A stretch of DNA of 64,000 nt from Pseudomonadota bacterium (GCA_023426545.1 JAFAAN010000128.1:1-64000); one strand, 5' to 3'; positions 43,855 through 53,451 are shown, counted from the stretch's first letter. Made by a program: numbers and translations. Notes: a model not told the origin generated them from the sequence alone.

Positions 43855-45507
43855 GCCGCTATCGAGGGTGTTACGGAAGATCTGGCTGAGCTGGTAGCTC
43901 TTGCTTCTGCCCACTTGAACCGCAGCGGCGTTGTCTCTCTTCTTGGAGATGTACTCGGCGAGCCCCTCTGACCACCAGGTGGTGCTCCAGGGGTAGGACG
44001 TGCCGAAGTCGCCCTTCAGATTGAAGCGGCCGTCGAGGTAGTGGACGTACTCGTGGCGCAGGTTCCAGATTTCAAAGGTGGGCCGCACCCATTCCGCTTC
44101 ATAGGCGAAGAAGCGAGCCTGATTGTTCGGGTCGGCGGGGTTGCCCTCCAGGTAGATTCCACCGTTGTTGGTGCTGATGCCGAACAGCACGCCCGCGTAC
44201 ATTTCGTAGTCCTTGCTGCTGTCGAAGATGACCATCTCCAGCGACGTGTTGTTGTCGTTGGCCACGGGCACACGGTTCGTCTTCAGGGTGTCGTGGAAGT
44301 AGGTCTCCTGGAGGGCGAGCTGGTCGCAGCTCTGGGTGAACTGCGCGGTCGTCATATCCTGGGCACGCATCCGTAGCGTCGCGCTACAGGTGTGCGTGAA
44401 CTGGAGCACCGCTTGCTCCACGTTCTGCCGGTAGTTACATGTGCCGTAGTAGGCACAGTTGGCGCCGTCGTAATACTCCGCGAACTCCGCCGCGGCCAGC
44501 CAGACGCCCGCTGTGGGCCCCACCATGGAGTGGTTGGTGAGGAGCGCCTTCACCTTGGGACGCGCCTTGGTCTGAAGGGTCCCGGTGTACTTGAGGAAGC
44601 GGGACATCTCTCTCGCCGCGTTGATGGTGAGGTACTGGAGGCTGGTACCCAGCAGGTGGTCGTTGCGCACGCCGAAGTTGTCCAGCGAGTCGATGATGGA
44701 CGAGTCCACCTGCGCGGCCGCTATGAAGGCGCTGTCGAAACTTCCTTGGTACAGGTTGATGAAGACCTGGTTGGTGGCGTTACGCATCGACGGGGAGGCC
44801 AGGGCGTTGTTGTTGAAGCCGTCCAGGAGGCGCTTGAAGGTGCCCAGGTGAAGGGCGTTCTCCTTCGCGCTGTCGATGAGGGTGACGAACTCCCGCAGCA
44901 CTTCGCCGTGGGCGTCCGTGGTATCCATGAAGCGGAGGTTGGCGACGAAGGTGGTCAGGGCCAGGCGGATGGAGACGCGCAGCAGCTCTCCATAACTGCC
45001 TACCGAGCCCGGGTTCCAGGACTGCACGTAGTAGCCAGCGCGCAGGAACACGATGAGCTGGAGCGTCTGGGTGTTGTTGTTCCCTGGGTACGTCAAGGCG
45101 TTTGTGGTGAGCGCGGTGGCGACCGTGTTCATCTTGCCCTCGTTGAATATCTGACCGGCGAGGGCGCCGGAGACATTGAAGAGCGTGTAGAGGCAGTCGA
45201 GAGCGGAGCTCTTCACCAGCGTGATGAGCGCGTTCCCGCTCGCGGACGCAAAGGCCGCCGTGTCACAGGCCAGCAGCGCCCGCTGCGGCGCGGCTGGCGC
45301 GGGGGGCTGGCGCAGCAGCTCCGGGTCCACGTTCGGTGTACGCTCGTCGGGGGTGATGCGCTTGTGGGTGTGTTCCACGCCATGGAGCCGCGAGGGCTCC
45401 GCGAGTGGGGAGCCTTGGGGGCGGGCATCCGCGCCCGCGGCGACAAGGGCAAGACAGGCTACGAGTACCAGTCTACAGCGAGACCAACTCTTGATGAGAC
45501 GGTGCAT
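43633..45507 (-). CDS. Secreted M9-family collagenase-type metalloprotease
   Basis: 624 residues. A signal peptide (HRLIKSWSRCRLVLVACLALVAAGADA) leads into a long helical activator-like domain and then a gluzincin catalytic domain: zinc ligands HEYVH at 485-489 and Glu514 in WWSEGLAEYI, spaced as in M9 enzymes (Vibrio/Clostridium collagenases). It lacks the C-terminal PKD and collagen-binding domains of the Clostridium enzymes, ending soon after the catalytic domain. Predicted role: extracellular protein digestion during predation (inference). Start ATG 45507. Confidence 0.9.
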   Translation of the reverse strand: MHRLIKSWSRCRLVLVACLALVAAGADARPQGSPLAEPSRLHGVEHTHKRITPDERTPNVDPELLRQPPAPAAPQRALLACDTAAFASASGNALITLVKSSALDCLYTLFNVSGALAGQIFNEGKMNTVATALTTNALTYPGNNNTQTLQLIVFLRAGYYVQSWNPGSVGSYGELLRVSIRLALTTFVANLRFMDTTDAHGEVLREFVTLIDSAKENALHLGTFKRLLDGFNNNALASPSMRNATNQVFINLYQGSFDSAFIAAAQVDSSIIDSLDNFGVRNDHLLGTSLQYLTINAAREMSRFLKYTGTLQTKARPKVKALLTNHSMVGPTAGVWLAAAEFAEYYDGANCAYYGTCNYRQNVEQAVLQFTHTCSATLRMRAQDMTTAQFTQSCDQLALQETYFHDTLKTNRVPVANDNNTSLEMVIFDSSKDYEMYAGVLFGISTNNGGIYLEGNPADPNNQARFFAYEAEWVRPTFEIWNLRHEYVHYLDGRFNLKGDFGTSYPWSTTWWSEGLAEYISKKRDNAAAVQVGRSKSYQLSQIFRNTLDSGSERVYSWGYLAARFMFERHASQVDTFVNHFRAGNYNTYYNALGGLGTSYDAEFHQWIDCVATASNPSTCANLH

Positions 45508-45660
45508 GCGGCTTGCTCCTTTGTTGCGGCGTTGTTCTGCGGCGTCGGCTGCAAGGGGCTCATTGGACGGGTGGCCAACCCAGTCAATGGACCTGACTCC
45601 CCTTGGCGCCCCTGTATGGCGGAAACGAGAAGTCCCCGTCGACGTGCCACCTGCTCCTGG

Positions 45661-47109
45661 CTACGGCGCAGGCATCCAGGCCAGACCCCAGCTCCTGCCG
45701 TTGCTCGAGCTCACGTCCTGAATATCGCTGCCGTCGGCCAGATTGGCGCTCCGGAGCACTCCCGCCAGCCCATCCACCCAATACAGCCGCCCAGCCGTGA
45801 TATCGATGGCAATCTCGTGCACCGTGGTCTGGTTTGTCACCAGAGAGGTGGCGTTGGAGCCGTCCAGGTTGGCGACATAGATACTGTTGCCGCGAGTCGA
45901 GTAGTAGACCTTCCCGCCGATCGAGTCGACCTCCAGACCCACGCCCTGTCCCCCCAGGTTGGAAGCGAGGGTCTCCAGGTCGGTACCATCGAGATTGAAT
46001 CGTAAGAGCTTGGTGTTGTTATAGGTAATGACATATGCCTTGCCGCGCGGGACATCGAGCGCGACGCCAGACGGGCTATCGATATCGCCGAGGACCTGCG
46101 TTGGATTGCTGCCGTCCAGCTCGGCGCGCATGATCTGTTTCCCGTCGAAATCGGACCAGTACAGCGTGTGGTTCGTCGAATCGATTGCCAGCGCGTTGGG
46201 GAAGCCTCCGTTCGCCACGATATCGCCCGGGTTCGCCCCATCGCTGTCCGCTCGAACGATGGCGCTGTCTCGCTTGTAGAAGATGGTACGGCTTACCGGG
46301 TCGGCGGCGACGGGAGCTGCCCCGCGGATGTCGGTCGTGAGCTCAACCGCATTGGTGCCGTTCACGTCAACCCTCCACAGCGAGCCGGCGGTCGTCATCC
46401 AGTAGAGGCTCGCAAGACCGGTGACGTCGACCGTGAAAGTGGTGGAGGTGGTGGCGGGGCCGTCGCTCACCGAGAGGGTGATGGTGGAGGAGCCGCTAGC
46501 GTCAGGGACAGGGATGACGTTGAGAGTGCGGCTGGAGCCGGAGCCGCCGAGAACGAGGTGGCTGGGGTCGTTGGGCACCAGGTCGGCATTGGAGGACGTG
46601 GCGATGACCGTGAGGCTGTCGGCGGCGCTCTCCACGTCGCCCACGGTGAAGGCCAGGTCGCCGGTCGAGCTACCAGCAGTGATGCTCTGGTCGGCCACCG
46701 AGGAGAGCGTGGGCGCGTCATTCACTGGGGTAATGGTGATGGTCACCGTGGCCTGGGCGCTCTGGCCGTGGCGGTTGGTGGCGCGAAAGATGAGCGCATC
46801 TTCGCCATTGTAGTCGGCGCCGGGGGTGTAGGTGATGGAACCATTGGCGCTGATCTCACTCAACGTGCCGTGGTCCGGTTCATCGACGATAGTGAAAGTG
46901 AGTGCCCCGTTACCGCTGGCCGGCAGGCGCATCTCGAGAGGTGTGTCTTCCGCCGTCTCGAGGGTGATGTTGCGGACTACTGGCGGTACGTTGGGCGGCG
47001 GGGTGTTGTCGTGACAAGCGCCGAGGGGGCTGGCGGCCAGTCCAATCACCAATCCGGTACGCAATGCGGCGGCTGGTGCTGCGATCCATCTTGAAAGCAA
47101 ATATGACAT
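45661..47109 (-). CDS. Lipoprotein with cadherin-like and YWTD (LDL-receptor B) repeats
   Basis: 482 residues from ATG 47109. The signal ends in a lipobox (SPLGAC), predicting lipid anchoring. Residues about 45-240 are Ig/cadherin-like domains (TITPVNDAPTLSSVADQ is the typical linker). The C-half has at least four YWTD-type units: LYWMTTAGSLWRVDVNGTN, LYWSDFDGKQIMRAELDGSN, VYYSTRGNSIYVANLDGSN and LYWVDGLAGVLRSANLADGS. These form the six-bladed propeller of LDL receptors, a protein-binding surface. It lies upstream of the collagenase on the same strand with a 153-base gap. Start could instead be ATG 47136. Confidence 0.88.
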   Translation of the reverse strand: MSYLLSRWIAAPAAALRTGLVIGLAASPLGACHDNTPPPNVPPVVRNITLETAEDTPLEMRLPASGNGALTFTIVDEPDHGTLSEISANGSITYTPGADYNGEDALIFRATNRHGQSAQATVTITITPVNDAPTLSSVADQSITAGSSTGDLAFTVGDVESAADSLTVIATSSNADLVPNDPSHLVLGGSGSSRTLNVIPVPDASGSSTITLSVSDGPATTSTTFTVDVTGLASLYWMTTAGSLWRVDVNGTNAVELTTDIRGAAPVAADPVSRTIFYKRDSAIVRADSDGANPGDIVANGGFPNALAIDSTNHTLYWSDFDGKQIMRAELDGSNPTQVLGDIDSPSGVALDVPRGKAYVITYNNTKLLRFNLDGTDLETLASNLGGQGVGLEVDSIGGKVYYSTRGNSIYVANLDGSNATSLVTNQTTVHEIAIDITAGRLYWVDGLAGVLRSANLADGSDIQDVSSSNGRSWGLAWMPAP

Positions 47110-47333
47110 GAGCGTTTCTCGTGGGGAGCCCGACATGGGCGCTGTCAACATCAAGCGCCGGGTTGTGGGTTCGATGCAACCTTCAAAAGGCAACGAGTGG
47201 CTCAAGGGCCATGTTGGGGAAATACCCAGACAGCCAGCAGCCAGAGCAGGTACCGGGTCACGCCAGCGTGGCCATCATTACTCTGGGTGCCAGCACATGG
47301 ATATTGGACCTAGTGCTTACACAGCGCGGGCTC

Positions 47334-47948
47334 TCAGCCCAAGCCCAGCCGGTCCACGAACCGCACCAGTTCCGCCACCGAGTCCACGTCCAGCTTCTGG
47401 ATGACGCGGGCGCGGTGCACCTTGATGGTCTTCTCGGTGGTGCCCAGCCGCTGGGCGACTTCCTTGTTGGTAAGCCCCTGGGCCACCAGTGCGCATACCT
47501 CGCGCTCGCGGGAAGTGAGGGCGGCATGACGGGCAAGCAGTGCGGCAGTCTCGGCACGGCCGGCGCGGGCCGCCGCATCCTTGAGCAAGGCCTGAGAGAT
47601 GGCTTCCAGCAGCTGTTGCTCGTCAAAGGGCTTGAGGAGGAAGTCCACGGCTCCGGCCTTCATGGCCCTGACGCTTGCCGGCACATCTCCATGGCCGGAG
47701 ATGAAGATGACTGGAAGGTGGCAGCCCTTGGACTCCATGGCCTGCTGCAGCTCCAGCCCGTTCAGCCCCGGCATCCGCAGGTCCAGTACGGCGCAGCCCG
47801 GCGTGTCCCCGTATAGTTGTGCGAGGAACTCGGAGGGCGAGGCGAAGGGCTTCGTGGCATGGCCGGCGGCCCGCAGCAGCCGCCCCAGCCCCCGCAGCAC
47901 GGACTCATCATCGTCCACGAGGAAGATGGTGGCGGGGGCTTGTGTCAT
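47334..47948 (-). CDS. FixJ/NarL-type response regulator
   Basis: 204 residues. A receiver (IFLVDDDESVLRGLGRLLRAAG, AVLDLRMPGLNGLELQQAM with the acceptor Asp, LLKPFDEQ) is joined to a LuxR-type helix-turn-helix (LTSREREVCALVAQGLTNKE, GTTEKTIKVHRARV). The receiver is of FixJ type, where phosphorylation frees the DNA-binding domain. ATG 47948 lies inside the end of the kinase gene, 41 bases of overlap, so the pair is translationally coupled. Its target is unknown; the YWTD lipoprotein and collagenase genes lie downstream on the same strand. Confidence 0.93.
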   Translation of the reverse strand: MTQAPATIFLVDDDESVLRGLGRLLRAAGHATKPFASPSEFLAQLYGDTPGCAVLDLRMPGLNGLELQQAMESKGCHLPVIFISGHGDVPASVRAMKAGAVDFLLKPFDEQQLLEAISQALLKDAAARAGRAETAALLARHAALTSREREVCALVAQGLTNKEVAQRLGTTEKTIKVHRARVIQKLDVDSVAELVRFVDRLGLG

Positions 47949-49854
47949 GCGGGGACTCCGTGTGTGCTGTTGGAAGCACACACCGTAGCAGAGCCCCCTG
48001 GCCAGCGGGGCTCTCGGCTTGCAAGCGACCACCGTGCGCCTCGACGATTGAGCGGCTGATGGACAGCCCGATGCCCAGCCCGTGCTCCTTGGTGGAGTAG
48101 AAGGGCTCGAAAATGAGGGCCAGCCGCGACGACTCGATGCCTCCTCCCGAGTCCTGCACGCTCAGCTCCACCTGCCCCGTGCCTGGCGCGGCGGTGCTGA
48201 CCCGCAGTTGGCGCTGGCCCACGGGGACATCGGCCATGGCATCCATGGCGTTGACGAGCAGGTTGAGCACCACCTGTTGAAGCTGAATGCCGTCCCCCTG
48301 GACGGCGGGCAGTGACGGGGCCAACGTCAGCAGCAGGGTTACGCCGCGCAGCTGAATGTCGTTGGCCAGCAGGCGCGCCACCTCGCACACCAGGTCATTG
48401 AGCGAGTGGAACTCCTGACGGGGTTCCCCCCGTTTGAGCAGCGCGCGCATGCGGTGAATGACTTCGCTCGCGCGCTTGTCGTCGAAGATGATGTCCCCGA
48501 GGGCCTCGCGCACCTCGTCCAGCTCCGCGGGGGCGGCGTTCAGCAGGCGGCGTGCGGCCTGGGCGTTGCTGAGAATCGCGGCCAGGGGCTGGTTGAGCTC
48601 ATGCGCCAGTGAGGCGGTCAGCTCCCCGAGGGCCGCCACCCGGCTCACATGGGCCAGTTGCTCCAGGGCTCGACGTGCCTCCATCTCGGCAAGCTTCTCC
48701 AAGCGTTGGCGCTCCAGGAGCTCCGCCTGGGCATGCATGCGGCGGCGGCGCTCTACCATGAGCCCCCCGGCCACCAGCGCCTGCAGGCCGCTGATCGTCA
48801 GTGCCCCCAGGACCCACCAGCGGTAACGCTCCCAGAGCGTCGGCTCGTCGAAGGCGAGCCGCACTCCGGGAGGCACTCGACTACGGGGGATGTCCCAGCG
48901 CCGCAGCGCTCGGGCATCGACCGTCAGCGTGTCCACGGATGCCGGCTTCAGGGGGGCGAGGAACTCCTCCTGCGCTCCGCGCAACACGCGGGAGGTGAGC
49001 ATGCTCAGCTGTTGGCCCACGGCCTCGTAGCTGACGAGCGCTCCGCCGACAAACCCCAGCCCCAGGACGGTGTCGTGGAGAGCGAAACAGGGCCGGTTGC
49101 TGGCGGAAAGAAACATGCGTGCGATCTCGCGCCCCACGAAGGGTCTCCCGCTGGGATCGGTCATGAAGGTGAAGGTGAGGACCGTGGTGTCGTCCGGCAG
49201 CGTCCTCGCGCGCTCGAGCAGCTCGGCCAGTGGCAGACTGGTCAGATCGATGAACTTCAGCCCCCGCTGTGCCAGCAGCGGTTGCAGCTCTCGCACCATC
49301 TGTTCCTGCTGAGCGCGCTCCCAGCGGCTGGAGCCGTTGACGAGCGCCAGCCTTCGTGTGCTGGGCAGCAGTTGCAGGGCCAGCTCCGCGGTGGCCCGCA
49401 TGTCATAACGCAGCCAGAGGCCCGCCACGCGCTCCGGGCGAGGTTGCTGCTCCCAGAGCCGCTCGTCCTCGGAGAGGACAATCATCGGGATATCCGGCCA
49501 CAGCTCCCGGCGCAGCTGCAGGGCCACCTGGATGGCGTCGGAGCGGAAGGCAATGAGGGCATCCGGCCGACGCTCTCGATATTTGGCCAGATACCAGGTG
49601 TGCAGGGCGTTTGTGTAGGCAGACCCGCGAGCCCAACCGAGATCCAGGCTCTCGACATCCAGAGTGACCGGGCCGCCCTGGGCCTCCCATAAGGAGGAGC
49701 GGAGGCTGGCGACGAGCGTCGCCATGGCGGGCAGCGCCGTATCCTCGGGAATGAGCAGGAGCACGGACTTTTCGGCTGGACGCGACTCCTGGGCCACCGC
49801 CTGGGGGGACGGTAGCGATAGGATGCTGAAGACAAAGACGATGCGCCAGGACAT
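47908..49854 (-). CDS. Sensor histidine kinase with ABC-binding-protein-like sensor
   Basis: 648 residues. A signal or anchor segment (SWRIVFVFSILSLPSPQAVA) leads to a 290-residue region like ABC substrate-binding proteins of the ABC_sub_bind type (LIPEDTALPAMATLVASLRSSL, RPDALIAFRSDAIQVALQL). A membrane segment (WWVLGALTISGLQALVAGGLM) is followed by coiled coil, HisKA with SLAHELNQPLAAILSN, and HATPase (QDSGGGIESS, GIGLSIS). AHELNQPLA is typical of FixL/DctB-type kinases paired with FixJ-like regulators, which is exactly what follows. It may sense a small molecule in the periplasm (inference). Confidence 0.92.
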   Translation of the reverse strand: MSWRIVFVFSILSLPSPQAVAQESRPAEKSVLLLIPEDTALPAMATLVASLRSSLWEAQGGPVTLDVESLDLGWARGSAYTNALHTWYLAKYRERRPDALIAFRSDAIQVALQLRRELWPDIPMIVLSEDERLWEQQPRPERVAGLWLRYDMRATAELALQLLPSTRRLALVNGSSRWERAQQEQMVRELQPLLAQRGLKFIDLTSLPLAELLERARTLPDDTTVLTFTFMTDPSGRPFVGREIARMFLSASNRPCFALHDTVLGLGFVGGALVSYEAVGQQLSMLTSRVLRGAQEEFLAPLKPASVDTLTVDARALRRWDIPRSRVPPGVRLAFDEPTLWERYRWWVLGALTISGLQALVAGGLMVERRRRMHAQAELLERQRLEKLAEMEARRALEQLAHVSRVAALGELTASLAHELNQPLAAILSNAQAARRLLNAAPAELDEVREALGDIIFDDKRASEVIHRMRALLKRGEPRQEFHSLNDLVCEVARLLANDIQLRGVTLLLTLAPSLPAVQGDGIQLQQVVLNLLVNAMDAMADVPVGQRQLRVSTAAPGTGQVELSVQDSGGGIESSRLALIFEPFYSTKEHGLGIGLSISRSIVEAHGGRLQAESPAGQGALLRCVLPTAHTESPHDTSPRHHLPRGR

Positions 49855-50051
49855 GGGGGACACTTTGCGCCCTGGATGCGCCAAGGCCACTTCGGGCAGT
49901 GCGTCACAATGAGTGAGCGAGTCGCGCGAGGTCGTCGACCGCCTGTATCGACGATGCAGAGGGGGGCGGAACGACTCCGCCCTCTACCCCCAACAGGGCT
50001 CCTGTCCCATCCTATATCGGGTGAGCGAGCGCGGGGGCCGTGGTAGGGCGA

Positions 50052-51341
50052 TCAGCGCTTCGGCCAGATCAGCTTCCAGAGATCATCGAGGAAGTCGCTC
50101 GCGCCGCCGTCGGACGTGGCCCCACCGTTCAGGTACAGCTCGTAGGCGGTGGGCGTCTCGCGCACGAAGGAAATGCCTCCGACGCGGCCCGGGGGGATGG
50201 GAGAGCTGGAGTCGAGGGCCACCTCGGTCCATCGGTTGTCCTTCACCGAGTAGAACCACAGCTCGCTGGAGAGGCCGTCGAAGCGCTGCCCACCGAAGAC
50301 GACCAGCCCGCCTTGGGCGGTATCGAAGAATGCCACCGCGTTGTCTCGCGGCGAGGGCAGGGGGCCCGCAGGCTGGAGCCGGGTCCACGTGAGCGTCTCG
50401 AGGCTCAGCGACCAGAGGTCGTTCTCGTAGTTCGTCGGACCGAAGAGTTCCTCGGCCGGCGTCTCGGGGCCTTGATCCGCTCCGAGGCGGTAGCCACCGA
50501 AGACGAGCAGCGAGTGGTTGTCCGGATCGTACCCGCCGGCGACCCACGCGCGAGGCGCGGGCTTCTCACCGGCTGTTGTGACGAGCCTCCAGCCCGTGTC
50601 CTCGTCATGGACGGCGACATCGTTGCGAAGACCGGTGGACGTCGTGGCGAATCGTGGAAGCGTGTTGCCCAAGCCGCCAAACGCATAATAGGTCTTCTTG
50701 CCGGGCTGGCCCGCCCGCGGCACTTCCACCACCAGGGCGGAGGAGCGGCGCACTGCGAACGGATCTCCCAGGTTCTCGGAGGAGACCTGCTCCCAGTGCT
50801 GGCGCTGGACGTGGTAGGTCCACATCTCGGGGAACATCAGGTCTGAGCCAGTCCGAAACCGGCCTCGTCCTCCCACGATGCTCACGCAGCCGTCGCACGG
50901 ACCGGGAATCATCAGGCTCTCGGCACGTGCGGCGGGGGGCGGAGGCGAGGCCAGTTTCCTCCAGGTGGCCGTGGCGATGTCGAACGCATGGAAGTCGTTG
51001 ACCGTGAAGTCGTTCGGGAAGTTCCCGCTCTGGCCGCCGAAGCGGTAGATGACGGCCGATTCATCGCTCGTGCGGGAGAACGAGGCACTCGCCTCCCAGC
51101 GCGCGGGCGGGAGGTCTCCCCGCTGCTCGACGGCCTCCCAACGCGGGCTCTCGCAGCGCGGAGACGCACCTGACTCGGAGGCGGCACGTGAGGCGTCCAG
51201 GTGTGCCCCCACGCACGTGGGCGGCGAAGGCTTCTCGGAGCCACACGCGGTCAACACGAGCAGGGTGGCGAGGCTGCAGCCGCGGCGAAGCAGGGCCCGG
51301 CGGGGTAGGGCGTAGGAAATGGACGGTGGCATGAGGGGCAT
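50052..51341 (-). CDS. Kelch-repeat lipoprotein
   Basis: 429 residues. A signal with twin arginines (RRALLRRGC) ends in a lipobox (LVLTAC). Kelch motifs recur: YRFGGQSGNFPNDFTVNDFHA, YAFGGLGNTLPRF, LVFGGYRLG, VVFGGQRFDGLSSELWFYS, each with the GG and Trp/Tyr spacing of a beta-propeller blade. Predicted envelope protein with a ligand- or protein-binding propeller. Start is ATG 51341 (or 51332); neither has a clear ribosome site. Neighbours give no functional clue. Confidence 0.82.
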   Translation of the reverse strand: MPLMPPSISYALPRRALLRRGCSLATLLVLTACGSEKPSPPTCVGAHLDASRAASESGASPRCESPRWEAVEQRGDLPPARWEASASFSRTSDESAVIYRFGGQSGNFPNDFTVNDFHAFDIATATWRKLASPPPPAARAESLMIPGPCDGCVSIVGGRGRFRTGSDLMFPEMWTYHVQRQHWEQVSSENLGDPFAVRRSSALVVEVPRAGQPGKKTYYAFGGLGNTLPRFATTSTGLRNDVAVHDEDTGWRLVTTAGEKPAPRAWVAGGYDPDNHSLLVFGGYRLGADQGPETPAEELFGPTNYENDLWSLSLETLTWTRLQPAGPLPSPRDNAVAFFDTAQGGLVVFGGQRFDGLSSELWFYSVKDNRWTEVALDSSSPIPPGRVGGISFVRETPTAYELYLNGGATSDGGASDFLDDLWKLIWPKR

Positions 51342-51492
51342 GCCCGATGATGCTGCGGAACGAATGGCTCCGTCGAACACTTCTTCAACAGCTGTTCGTA
51401 AGAGCTTGCCGCGCCCTCAATCCGGCGCATCGCTGCATTGGCGTTGCCTGACATCGAAGTGGATGACCTACTCGCTACAGACGAGACCTCGA

Positions 51493-51852
51493 TCACTTTC
51501 GACGCGGCCACGCTGCTCCAATGAACCAGGCCCACCATCGGTAGCGGACCGCCATCCGGTCGCGCCAGGCCATCTCGCGAATCGGCTTGTGGGCCCAGGC
51601 GGGGGCCTCGGAGGCGATCGGCTGGCCATCTCGGACGCTTACAGGTCGGCCGCCGAACTCCTGGAGGACCGCGCACACAATGGGGTGCGTGAACGAGTTG
51701 AGCATGCTGGTGGCCTCCACCGTCTGGCCTTCAACCTCCAGTCCGTAAATGCCGTCAAGGGGGCTACCGAGCCGGCGGCGAACCTCATCTCGGACTGCAT
51801 CGAGATCGGGAAGCGGGCCTTCGAATCGAAAGTTGGACTGGTAGACTCCCAT
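51493..51852 (-). CDS. Small hypothetical protein
   Basis: 119 residues from ATG 51852. It starts MGVYQSNFRFEGPLPDLDAV, then a helix-rich middle with a hydrophobic core pattern (THPIVCAVLQEFGGRPVSV) and a Trp-rich end (WWAWFIGAAW). No membrane segment or signal peptide is convincing. I recall similar short proteins as multi-copy hypotheticals in myxobacteria; the role is unknown. It stands alone, 151 bases from the kelch lipoprotein on the same strand. Confidence 0.55.
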   Translation of the reverse strand: MGVYQSNFRFEGPLPDLDAVRDEVRRRLGSPLDGIYGLEVEGQTVEATSMLNSFTHPIVCAVLQEFGGRPVSVRDGQPIASEAPAWAHKPIREMAWRDRMAVRYRWWAWFIGAAWPRRK

Positions 51853-52290
51853 GCCAAAGGAATCAACCACGCTGCCCTCTGGACATCAACCCGGCTGACC
51901 CGCGACCGCGCGCGGCATAGGCAAGGTCTACGGCCCCGTCGGGCCTCCATCTCGCTTGAGCAGCGCGGCGCGCTCCTCGACGACGTCCGCTAATATGTCG
52001 TGCAGCCAGCGGACGAGCCCCGTCGTGAGATGAAGCTGGAGCCGAGCCGCGGGCGAGCACAGCCTGGCCGCCCGCAGGCTCCTCACCACGCCCGGCGCAA
52101 GGTCGGCGGACACGTCAGCCTCCGTCGCTGACGTGTCAGTGACACGGGGTTTCCCTGGCACCCGGAGACTGTCATCACCGCAAGGGGGTGAAATGACTGG
52201 AGTCGTCCGTCCGCAAGCCCCTGGCGTGAACATTGCTCTCGTCGCCGGTGCATCCATCCACGGCACCTCGCATCAACCTCAGAGAGCCCT
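51853..52290. other. Intergenic stretch with a perfect inverted repeat
   Basis: About 440 bases between diverging genes. Short open frames on both strands show no family character. The only structure I see is the 11-bp inverted repeat listed separately. Confidence 0.5.
52109..52137. promoter_or_regulatory. Perfect 11-bp inverted repeat upstream of ferritin-like gene
   Basis: GACACGTCAGC (52109-52119) and GCTGACGTGTC (52127-52137) are exact reverse complements around 7 bases. It lies about 150 bases before the ferritin-like gene. No T tract follows, so operator is as likely as terminator. Confidence 0.45.
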
Positions 52291-53298
52291 GTGCAAAACA
52301 ATACCTGGACCGACGCAGCCCTCCTCGATCATCTCCAGAAAGCCGTCTACTTGGAGCTGTGGACCATTCCCCTCTATCTGACGGCCGCCTATTCCTTGCA
52401 GGTCCCCGGTACGAACGCTCAGGTCCCGCCCCAGCAGGTGACCGTTCGCGGAAAGAAGAACCCCAATCGAAGCCGGGAGCAGCTCGCCTTCAACAACATC
52501 TACTCGGTCGTCGTGCAGGAGATGCTGCACCTCGAACTGGCCAGCAACCTCTTCAATGCGCTGTTCGCCCCCAAGGGATATTCACCGAAGTTCACTGGCG
52601 AATGGGCGCCGCGATACGACAGCTTCCCGTCCTGGATCGCGGTCAACAAGCCCGTGAAGCTCGGGCCGGTGAACCCTGAGCAAATGTCCCTCCTTGCCGC
52701 CGTCGAGACCCCCGAGCCAAAGACCGATGGCGCGCCGAACGGGCCGCAAGATGCCTACGATTCCATCGGTCAGTTCTACAAGGCCATCGAGCAGGGCATC
52801 AATCAGCGCTGGAACGAACTCTACCAGCCCGACGCGGACCACCGGCAGAAGAGCGAATTCGCTGACCCGCAGTATAAAAATGACGACTACACGAGGTTCA
52901 GCAGCACCATCGGCGGTGACAGCCGCACCGCGCTGAAACAGGCGAATGAGGTGCTCCAGGCAATCGTCGGGCAGGGCGAGGGCAACTTGGGCCCCGTCAT
53001 CGACTCGGAGCTCCGCCCCGAGGATGCCAACGATCTCGAGGATCAGTTCAGCCATTTCGCGCGATTCCGGATGGTGCAGGCAATGCTGAAGTTCGGCGGC
53101 CCGCTGAAGACCTATCCCACCACGGGGAGCAGTGGGCTCGCGGCCGCGCAACAGCAGCTCACCACTGGATTCACGAGCCTCTTGGCCGCGTTGGAGAAGG
53201 GCTATGCCGGGGACGACGAACTCGACCTCGGTAGCATGTGGGCTCTTCCCAAGCAAATCGTGGCCGTGTGGTCTGCGGGCGGAGTGCCGCAGTTTTAA
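52291..53298 (+). CDS. Ferritin-like (iminophenyl-pyruvate dimer synthase-type) protein
   Basis: 335 residues from GTG 52291. LLDHLQKAVYLELWTIPLYL opens, and SVVVQEMLHLELASNLFNAL follows: paired Glu and Glu-x-x-His residues on two helices are the iron-ligand layout of ferritin-like domains. The fold matches the ferritin-like domain found in VioB/StaD/RebD-type enzymes that dimerise iminophenyl or indole pyruvate, and in their stand-alone relatives. No other violacein- or staurosporine-type gene is present here, so a pigment role is not supported. It has no signal peptide. A terminator follows. Confidence 0.8.
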   Translation: MQNNTWTDAALLDHLQKAVYLELWTIPLYLTAAYSLQVPGTNAQVPPQQVTVRGKKNPNRSREQLAFNNIYSVVVQEMLHLELASNLFNALFAPKGYSPKFTGEWAPRYDSFPSWIAVNKPVKLGPVNPEQMSLLAAVETPEPKTDGAPNGPQDAYDSIGQFYKAIEQGINQRWNELYQPDADHRQKSEFADPQYKNDDYTRFSSTIGGDSRTALKQANEVLQAIVGQGEGNLGPVIDSELRPEDANDLEDQFSHFARFRMVQAMLKFGGPLKTYPTTGSSGLAAAQQQLTTGFTSLLAALEKGYAGDDELDLGSMWALPKQIVAVWSAGGVPQF

Positions 53299-53389
53299 GA
53301 GTCCCTAACCAAGACAGGGCTGGGCTGGTCGTTGGAAAGGCCCATCCCCCTGTTTTTCCGCGTCGCGTGCCTTGACGCAAGTTTTGAGA

Positions 53390-53409
53390 GCCCTGCCGGT
53401 TGGCAGGGC
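53390..53409 (+). terminator. Hairpin terminator after the ferritin-like gene
   Basis: GCCCTGCC (53390-53397) pairs perfectly with GGCAGGGC (53402-53409) around GGTT, followed by CCTTCCTTC. Located about 90 bases after the stop. Confidence 0.6.
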
Positions 53410-53451
53410 CCTTCCTTCAGGACCTCAATTGCGGAAGGTCTCGGATCTACG

